The position numbers were made by a program, and so were the translations under genes. A DNA stretch of 64,000 nucleotides. Origin: Clavelina lepadiformis. Its lineage: Eukaryota > Chordata > Ascidiacea > Aplousobranchia > Clavelinidae. The notes beneath the pieces were generated by a model. That model saw only the letters and a list, made by a program, of their open reading frames with translations, did no database searches and was not told where the DNA came from. This document shows, one piece after another, positions 54,951 to 64,000 of this stretch. The DNA lies in contig NC_135246.1 of NCBI RefSeq assembly GCF_947623445.1, positions 15,979,856 through 16,043,855 of the forward strand. The letters run 5' to 3'. Each line of letters begins with the position of its first letter. The stretch's first letter is position 1.

Positions 54951-57900
54951 ATTGTGCAGAAAGGGTTTAACCAACAAACCCAATAACTCAAATTCCTGTT
55001 TTATATTTAAATATACACCGGATATGTGAAACTCTTAAATATGGTGTAATTCGCTGCTATTAAGACCATATATTTTCCACAACGCCTTTTCGTCTTACTA
55101 AATGGTTTCTAAAATTTCTGAAAATATGAGTGTGTTATAGTGTATGTACTTGCAGAAAATATGCTATATATTGATGAAGAAACAAAACCTTGCAATAAAT
55201 ATAAAAAAATTCTTTTGATGTTGTTTCAGTTTGAAATATAGTGAGCTTACAACTCATGAAAAACACAACTCCTTCAAGATATTTTTGTCGTTATAAAAAC
55301 CTAAACCAGCTAACAAAAGCTAAACAAGTATGCGTCGTCTAAATATTGCGCTTCATTTGCGAATGAAATGATATCCGTCTCCGTTGGTGCGTTACAATCA
55401 GTACGTCATTTCCGAAATTCCATTTGAACCAATATCTAAGCAAACAAGGTTCTTGTTATCTATTGTAAAACCTTCGACACTGCGTCAAAATTATACTGCC
55501 GGTTTCCACGTATGCTGCATCTGAAATTAGTAATGACAACTATAGGATTAATATGTCTCGAAAGACACATAATATTCTTTCATAGTTCGGAATGAAATTT
55601 ATGTTTTTAGAGATATTACCTTGTTTGCCCAGTTGCCCATGTCGTTGTGGAACGATTTCAGTGCGTTTCATACCAAGAGTATTACCATCTACAGCATGTT
55701 TTTTATATTATTGGTCGTCTTAACAATAAAGAAGACAAATCGGTGATATATATTATCTACATATTGAGAAAAGGATTACAACGTGACTTACACTTTTTGC
55801 AAAACAGATAATTGCTGACGTGTTATAGCGATAAACTTAATCATGTTAATGCCTTGGTTAAAGCCCGACTAAGCTTCTTTTATATATAGGACATGCAATT
55901 AGTTGATTATTATAACACGCAGTCCAATTTCGAATTTCAAAGCCAAACTTTTACAGTTTAGTTAATAAACCTTAAATCGTTGCGTAGAATTCACCAGCTT
56001 TCAGTAACAGCTTACTGTGGCAATAAAGAAAAGGTTTAAAAGAGGCACATTTTTAGGATTAACATGGCACAATCGCTAGAGGGAAGAGAGGAACAAAAAC
56101 GAAAAGATCAATTTACAATTTCCTGCTCGTTGAACGAAAGGGGCTCGTAAAAGAAGCATTTTGTTTTTAGAATAGTTCAATTAGGAAAGGCCAGTATTTA
56201 TGATTCTGGCGTGAGACAATTTTGTTTAACGATTTGCAAGGTCCCACACATTCTATCAACCAAACAAATGTAATTCAAGCAATATTTTCATCACATAGCT
56301 TATGTACAAACTGCATCATATGCTTTTACGGCGGTATCAATATAACTCTTGTTTTAAAAAGAACTAGACAACAAGTTTTGCCTAGACCATAGCAAATGGC
56401 GCAGTTTAAAAGTAGCATCGGAAAACGTTTAACCACTTAACCTACTTTACAGTCCCGCGAGTTATAAAATAAAAGTTATGTCCCGGCTTGGGCATAACAG
56501 ACTATGAACAATTCGTGTTTTTCAACGAGAAACCTACAGCCATAAATATATAAGCAAGAAATTCTTGGGCAATCAGTCTTTACCTACGGGGCTTTTGCAT
56601 CTATTGTAATATTAGCACGTGCTGCGCCAATGATGTAGTCAACGAGGGTGCTGAATATAACTTCGACTATTTAATGATAGAGCAACGTAATGTACACGAC
56701 TGAACGTGTACGAAGCGTTGTAATATAAATATGGGCCAGCAAAAACGCCATTGGGCAAGTGGTAAAAGTTTTGATTTAAATCGTATCGAAGCCGCGGTCG
56801 CCTCAGTAATGCTTCAAGGCTGTCACCGGTATTGTAAAATAAAACGCATTGGCGTTTTAGAATAAAATTACAGCAAATACCATCAAAATCTCAGTTGTTT
56901 ATTGATTTGCAGAAATTACGGTAAGCGCAAGAATACGCTGAGTCAGTTGTTTTGTTTCAAATCTGTACGTAGGTGGATTGATGGTACATGGGTTACATGC
57001 TGTATAAGTGGCGAGATTGAACGTACATGTGGTAATTGTATAATTATTAATTACGCTTATACGAAAAACAAAATATAGGTTCTAAGACGTGAGAAAACTG
57101 AGACTTAGCCCTGACCTAATTGACCGAAAACGGATATTGAAAAACTTTAATAATCAAAAAACTAAACACTAATTATATGCCTATCCTACTAACCAAGGTA
57201 GGCCTTAGTGAGGCGTGTTAAGCTGTTAACATCTAATAAGTTTATGGGATGGTTGGCAAAATCATTGATAACCAGGATAGAAGATAGTATCAGCGCACGT
57301 AACAGAGTATAGTTCGTGACGTTCGTTTTCGAAAAAGCAACAATGCTCGTTTTGGCTTCTTTCTGTTTATTATGATTGACGTTGCTTACAGTGTATTTAG
57401 ATGACTTGTAAGTGAAATATTTATTACTGTAGGCGATTAAATTACGGCGTGATTTTCCATAATTTAAACCGTTAGGCAACCAGAGTAAGACAGTGATTTA
57501 ATGCTTGAATAATGTGGATAAGGCCAACTAAGAACCAAGTTTTAGCGACAAATGGGAAAGTTGTTTGATTGCCGAAAATTTTGTTGTCGAGAAAGGTGGA
57601 TTATCAGGATGTAATAGATTTAGATAATATCCCTAGTCTAGCTCAGACATACTTGGTCATTTAATACCATGTAATCGGTATACACAGTTATAAGTTAATA
57701 CGTTTTCAATGCTATGAACTGTATATCAAGCATACTTAATGGATTACAAGAACAAGCTTAAATAAAATTGTTGTCACATGAAAATATCGAACTGCAGTTG
57801 CTAATCCACAGTAAAACAAATTCAGAAAGTTTTTAGCCTGACTCTGGAAAGTAAACACGAATTAAAAGAAATCGTTGCCTGCCTTAAGCACCCGTTAATT

Positions 57901-58644
57901 ATAGCCTACTCGTAAAAAGTAGAGGGATTTTTCAACAGTTTTTGTGTGTTAAACAGTTGTATAATTTCTATGAAAACAATTATTTTATTTATTGTGAACT
58001 CAAATGAAACTTATGACCACATACCTCCCAAGCAATTACAGCTTATACATTACCAAGATAGACGTAAGACGATTGTCAAGATAGTAACTTTGACAAAATT
58101 ATTGTTTAGGAGACGGGTGCTTTGATTCTAATTGTTCTTAGTTTGATTCCAACTGAAAACCCAATTCTATGTCGTAAGACCTATATTCAAAATATATCTC
58201 GAAAACAAAAATGTTTTAAGTCAAACCATTGCTAGAAGCAAGTCGTTAGTATGGAATGTACAACTTACGTTTTATACCATTTTGCAAAACGTTAAGTAGA
58301 ACTTTAGCTTTCAAGGTAGCCTATACCGTTTGTGTTGGTGCAATAGGCGCTCAAACACAAATTTTTGAATTCTTTTTGAACGACGTAAGACCAGCCTTGT
58401 TTAAATTGGCCTATATCAGGTTGTTTAAGATAAACAGATTAGTTTTTAAAACGGGACGTGTCCAATCATGATCAATTGCGTAATTAATTATTATATAAAT
58501 ATTTATGTTATGAGATATCTATGTAGATGGGTCAAAGATCCCTTTTTGTTTATGTATAGCCACAGACCCTATATGTTACAGTAGAGTAATCGGGATTGCA
58601 ATTGCATTACTATAAACTCATTAGGAAAATTATAAATCAATATT
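54951..58644. other. Intergenic region upstream of the protease
   Basis: About 3.7 kb without a supported exon. The longest frames (57189-57479 on -, 58256-58471 on +) carry no recognisable motif. No transposon ends with target duplications were found. Confidence 0.5.
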
Positions 58645-61600
58645 ATGTGGAGGTTTGTTCTATATTTTGTCTTGGCTGTTTGCCTTTTGTTATCCGACTT
58701 TTCATTGGGCTCCCGATTTTGGCCAGGATCGGTCGAAAGCATGAGAAATGGGCTTGAAGAAGAAAATGAATTTGAAGAAGGACAACAACGGACTTGGACT
58801 TTTTTCTGGAATCCGCGTCAAGAAAAGGTGACTCGATATTTCGAGAATCTACAAGGCGGTATTACTTTTAACCCTGAGGTTGGCGAACCCTTAAAAGTTT
58901 CTCGTTATATGCTCGATCGACTCCATGGCGGACATGATGACGGCAAGAATGTAAGCGCTGACCGCTTAAAGTTCTTTAAGGTTACAAAAAATGCAGCCGT
59001 CAGTCTGAGGTAAGGAAAGAGTGACCATGTACATCTACGCTGAAGTGATTTTGATATGACTTAGGTTATTTATAGATCCGGATTATCTACTCCTACGCCC
59101 GCTTTCGTATCAAGAAAAATTTGTTTGCGAAATTTCAACGATTCGTTTATTTATGCAGCCAAAACAACAGAACGTGTACCGAAGTGCAGAATTACACTTG
59201 CTTGCAGCTTGTTCGGGTTCCGTATTCTGCTGTTTGTACTTTTCTCTTTTCAAGGAGACCCTGCACTCTGTGAGTGACTGAGAAATATACGATTGGAAAA
59301 CTAAGCGTTTTTATTATTATCACAGCTAACCTTACTCTGCTAGCACATCACAGAATAACTGTAGGTTGTTGTCAGCAGTTTGAAAATCTCTTCATTACGG
59401 GCTTGAAACGCAGATCTTAAATGGACTATTTCACGTATTTAGGTTTAGAAGCGAATATCGAAATGCCTCTTGTCAAAGGACTGTTCAAGTTTGCTGTTCT
59501 GGTTATGAATTGGGTACGAATGGATATTGCGAAAAGATCTTTGTACGAGGAGGTAAATTGTCTTTTTTTCTTTAACTAGATCTCTTTCACCAGCATTTAC
59601 TTCGTACATCAATTTGCCAACGCCAATATAATACATAGATTGTTTCTTTTGCAAACGAAATCTCATGAAAAGCTTATAAATTCCTCAAGTGTTAACAAAA
59701 TCTCATCATAGATTCAGGATGCGGTGGGCCTAGGTACATTCGTAAAAGCAGCGGGTTAATAAGCTCGCCTGGGTATCCGATTAATTACAACGATTCGCTT
59801 GAATGCACGTGGACAATCCAGGCTCCAAAAACGCGTTACATAGTCTTCAGTGTAATGGACCTTGACGTGGAAGACCCGATGTAAGAATGTAGAAAACTGT
59901 AACTGATCAAATGGTCTCCTAACACATTCAAAAATTATTTTGTTGCTGCTTTATCGTTATCAAAGCATTACAACAAACGCAAAGTACAATATTTGTTTCC
60001 AACTTTTCAACAAAAAAATCGGACGATGATGAAAAATGTTTTTCAGAGGTTCTTGTGACCTAAGGCGAGGAGATTGCTTTTCGAATTGCCTATACGACAG
60101 TCTTTCCATGAGAGACGCATCGACCAACAAAACACGGAGCTTATGTGGTCAGCTTCCGCCTCAAAACGAAATCTTTTACTTGGGATCGGGAGAGGTGGAT
60201 TTAACTTTTATGTCTGACTCCTCCCAAGGAGGAAGAGGATTCAAAATGGCCTACAGCATCGTTGAAGGTCATTAGTAATCTAATAAAACGATTGTGATGT
60301 AATCAAAATCTATAAGTGCTCTTTCCTTGATCACAATTAAGTATGGTAGATTTTATAATAGTTTTTAAACCTTTTTACTCATAAAAAAATCATTTCTTTC
60401 ATACATCTTGTAAAATGGAGAGATTTGGTGTTGTTCAAATAAAATGACTAGTTACATTCATCCTTCAACATTGTTTTGAATGCAAATTTGATTGTCTTCT
60501 AGCCCTACACCCAAACGATACGGTAAAGTTCTTAATTTATTTTTAAAATTCACGTCGATAATCCCTCGAGGCGTTGTGTAACTTAGCTGCCGCAACACGT
60601 TTTGACTGTGGGTCGACCACAAACATCTTCACTTACAATCTATCAGTAAAAGCGTGACAGTCACGTGACCACGATTATCGCGTATTGTCATTTAAGTCAA
60701 ATTACCTCCTTTCTCATTTGGATTTTGTTTATATTATTTACGGAATTGTCACGGATAACAACCGTACGGTGCCAGCCGGTGTTGGTTGATCTAGTACTTG
60801 ATTACGACAAATTGTATCAATATAATTCCGAGTTTACACCCTGTGGTTTTAGATTACTATCATTTATTTATCAAAAAATTTACATGACATTTCTTGAAAA
60901 CGGTATCGCCAAAACCGATTAAAATATGGTTATGAAACAGTCCAGTCTGCAAAAAAAGAAGCACTTGACCCGCCAAAATCTCTGAAAGCGAAAGTAAGAC
61001 ACTTCTTCAACCACAATGAAAAATTTCGATCGTGGTTTTGGTGACTATTCATTGCAGCTTATTTCGATCATAAAATTATACAAGCGCTCTGCTTTTATAG
61101 GTAGTATGTTAAGGCCCAGGACTTGCCATAAAGGACAAGTTTGGAAAATTTGCCGGAGAATATGCAGACTCACCTGCGAGGCTACCATGTCACCGGACTT
61201 CGGGGAATGGAACATTTGCATAAAAAGTGGGCAGTAGGCCTTCTACAAATTTTGATTAATGACAGTTTAAGAAATTAACTAATGAAGATATAGCACCGCC
61301 CCGTATGCCAATTAAATTATAATTCTTTTGAGTTGGTTGTAATTAACACCGTTCCGTACGACAGTTTACTATATGTAATATCTATGTATCATTCACTTGG
61401 TTAACTCTAATTAAACTTTTAGTTTTTACAGCAAATTAAAAAAATACGCCCGCACATTGCGGTATTTGTGATTATGACGTAACACGGTTGAAGTTAATAA
61501 TACAAATATTTTCGTTTGATCTATTTCATTCAGTTATGTCAGGAGCACCTTTTAGTTAACTTTAGGGAATATTGAAGCAATTGCTCTATACGGATTTGTC

Positions 61601-64000
61601 CGCAGGTGATGGGATCAATAGCGTTGTCGATTCGTCAGCGAAGGATGATGTCACGTGTATACCGGGCTGCGCTTGTCCAGACGACAAGCCGATATGGCAC
61701 CGGGGGAAATGCCAAAAAGTCGAGCAATGCTCCCGTAAGTGACAATTATTTAAACGAAATCTATGCGTGAAAACGTTGTAATGTGGTGTAACATAAATTT
61801 ATAACCAATCAATTATGATTCGGTCCAATCGTGCATTCAGAATACATACAATGCATTCGTTTCATTTTATTTTTGAAACCGCAACTTGAGACCTATATGC
61901 AGTGTCGTACCAGGGCGTCGGTTTTCACAACTAAAGGCATTTTCTGTTATTAGAGTCGATTTTCGAATGTGGAATTCCCCTCAGAAGCTCATCATCGACA
62001 AAAAAGATTCTAGGTAAGCCAATTGAAGATTATAATTATCCGCTTTCATGAGAAAATAATTCACAAAACAACTAGGTGGTTTCGCCTGAAATTTTGTGCG
62101 AACTGTTTTTGTCAAAGGTCTGTGTCATTTTTCTGCAAATTGGCCACAATAGACCATTTATAAAGAAACTCAACACCGCCAAATGTTTATCATAATTCAA
62201 TCGCCAGAGGTGATGGTAGCGCTTGGTACGGTATTTTTCGTCACTTAGCTGGTTACAGTGAAAAACTAAATGGGTTCTTTTATTTGCATTTGTCAAAATA
62301 GGTTCCTAGCATAGCTGTTATAATATTCGGTAAAGTGTGAATCTGACTTTTTTCACCAGGTGGCAGCATGTCAAGAATGGGGGCGTGGCCCTGGATGGTC
62401 CAAGTGGTTGAAGCCTTTGTTCCTTCTTGTGGAGCCACCCTTGTCTGTTCTAACTGGGTCATCACCGCTGCGCATTGTTTTCTCGACAAGTCGTCATGGA
62501 CGATGTACGTGACGAGCCTTTTTCGGACGAAGCTCTCATTGTCTTCATAAGGAGTGGTTTTCATTATTTTTGTCTTTTTAGGCCGGAGTCAATTGATCGT
62601 TTCAAGTATTGGTTCCACGTTGGTAAACACTGGAAGTATGACCAAGTCGACAACCGTAGAATTCAGGTGAGCTTATTCAAGTTGACGTAGGCTACAATTA
62701 CCAAACAAACGCGCATGCAGATCTACTTACTGGATAGGTAACTCCAAGAATGTCGTTGCTAATAGTCTCCCTGCCAACGTGGGCCATCAGGCAATTGTTT
62801 AAGTGAGCCAAAATGTAGCTACGCCAGTGGATTTAAATTGTCCTCGTTCACCTAATTGTGTATCACAAAGGCTTTTTTCATACAGTGTAATCTACACAAT
62901 TCTTTTCCAGATTATCTAATGCTGCAATTTTAACCTTTTTCAGTCCTTCCGAGCGGCCAACATCATAATTCATCCTGATTATAACTTCGATACAGATATA
63001 AACGATATAGCTCTTGTTCAACTGGCAGGATTTGTGAAAGATTTTGAATACGCCAGGCCAGCTTGTTTGCCGCCGCTCTTAAACTTTACGTCAGAGCAAC
63101 AGATGAACCGGAGTAATGGACATCCCGGTGTGGCAACTTCTTGCATATCTACCGGATGGGGTATAACTAGGGGTAAGTTAAAGCTAAGCTTATTGGATGT
63201 AAAGTGAAATTTGTGGTGACGGTTTAGTCGGCGTCTGTTACGACCCCTAGCGAGCAATTTTTGAGGCATTTAAGCAACTAGAACGTAAATTTGTAATAAA
63301 CTCATGTCTGGTTTATCTCAGTTTTTATGTTTTCATGAAATAGCGTGTGGTATTTGATGATGTGAATACTATCCAGATATCGGTGCTTCGTCTAACCAAT
63401 TAAAGGAGGTTGCCCTTCCTATCAAGCCAGGGTCACAATGCGCAACATACCATACTTATGATTGGGCGAAAATTATATGCGCCGGAGGCAGGATCAGGCA
63501 AGACACCTGTAAGGTAAGCAATGGAAGACAAATCCATCGAAGTAATGAGGTTGTCTCCGGAAAAATTGTTAAACTAGAATAAGATTAGGCCTCGAAAAGT
63601 ATCAAAAGTTCACCTACAGGTTAGGCTACAAAGCTACATTATGCTTAGTACACAGCCAAGATATAAATCGACATATTGTCTTGATGAAGTTATTCAGCCC
63701 ATATTGAACTTACTACGGTGACGTTATTCGCACGAGTTCAAATTAGCCAAGTTACTAAAACAATGAAGTTGGCGATGGGATTGAATTTTGAATGGCGATT
63801 TTAAGAATTACTTGACAAAGCATTATTCTAGTTTACGGTGAATCTTTTCTTTTTGTCGTTCTTATCAGGGTGACAGTGGAGGACCATTCATGTGCCTCAA
63901 CGAAAGCGGAAAATGGGTACTACGTGGGATCACTAGTTTCGGAGACGACTGTGGTAGGGGAAGGCCAGGAGGTTACACCAGGGTCAGCAACTACATGACG
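58645..64000 (+). CDS. Secreted multidomain trypsin-like serine protease (CUB-TIL-trypsin), 3' end outside window
   Basis: 12 exons in phase: 58645-59009, 59443-59552, 59712-59880, 60047-60267, 61101-61226, 61606-61734, 61954-62013, 62360-62504, 62582-62666, 62944-63172, 63377-63513, 63869->64000 (at least 636 residues). Domains in order: signal peptide ([19 protein letters not shown]); acidic N-terminal region; short Cys-rich EMI-like segment ([16 protein letters not shown]); CUB domain (CGGPRY…SSPGYP…CTWTI…[10 protein letters not shown]); a TIL domain with all ten cysteines split over two exons ([10 protein letters not shown] … CIPGCACP); linker with a Cys (FECGIP) that probably disulfide-bonds to the catalytic domain; then trypsin. 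Activation would cut KK|ILGG (~392). The triad is His ~432 (TAAHC), Asp ~491 (DIAL) and Ser ~595 (GDSGGP). Asp six residues before the serine (DTCKGDS) predicts cleavage after Lys/Arg. It is catalytically intact as far as seen. The donor at 60268 (gtcatt) is weak. Confidence 0.9.

Noticed and set aside
56735..56810. Possible tRNA or SINE (GGGCAAGTGGTAAAAG… region)
   Set aside because: No acceptable box B at the right distance, and the stems do not pair.

Overview
This window is intron-rich nuclear DNA from an animal. It has no operons and no bacterial signals. Five gene loci can be rebuilt exon by exon with matching splice phases: an autophagy adaptor of the TAX1BP1/CALCOCO family, an unidentified secreted protein, a two-domain angiotensin-converting enzyme (ACE), an Hsc70 chaperone, and a multidomain trypsin-like protease that runs off the right edge. 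There is also a broken second HSP70 copy. Short introns, AT-rich spacers, tRNA-derived SINE-like repeats, small hAT elements and secreted CUB/TIL protease modules suit an invertebrate deuterostome. An ascidian tunicate is my best guess, but this is inference, not proof.

Layout: 1-5.0 kb is repeat-bearing spacer with a tRNA-like SINE head (about 712-800) and a complete 1.27-kb hAT element (1123-2395) with perfect 8-bp target duplications. 5.0-14.0 kb (+) is the SKICH coiled-coil gene (22 coding exons), with a probable 3' UTR to about 15.1 kb. 18.25-23.5 kb (+) is a tentative secreted-protein gene. 24.7-25.7 kb holds a decayed tandem copy of the ACE 3' end plus a fossil retrotransposon C-terminus. 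26.0-36.8 kb (-) is ACE: 27 coding exons and two HEMGH catalytic domains. 37-42 kb is spacer. 42.1-47.1 kb is bounded by imperfect inverted termini and mirror-image arrays of units of about 43 bp, and contains nested hAT MITEs and a SINE. 47.7-50.7 kb (-) is Hsc70, with a heat-shock element next to a CRE upstream. 53.2-54.95 kb (-) is the HSP70 pseudogene. 58.6-64.0 kb (+) is the secreted protease (signal peptide, Cys-rich EMI-like segment, CUB, TIL, trypsin).

The genes do not form a pathway; they look like independent neighbours. The most informative points are the ACE domain/intron architecture, the 5-kb element with inverted subterminal repeats, the 118-bp near-identical tract shared by Hsc70 and its pseudogene, a GC-AG intron in Hsc70, and the protease domain order. 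All exon models are hand-built from reading frames and splice signals; none is confirmed by transcripts.
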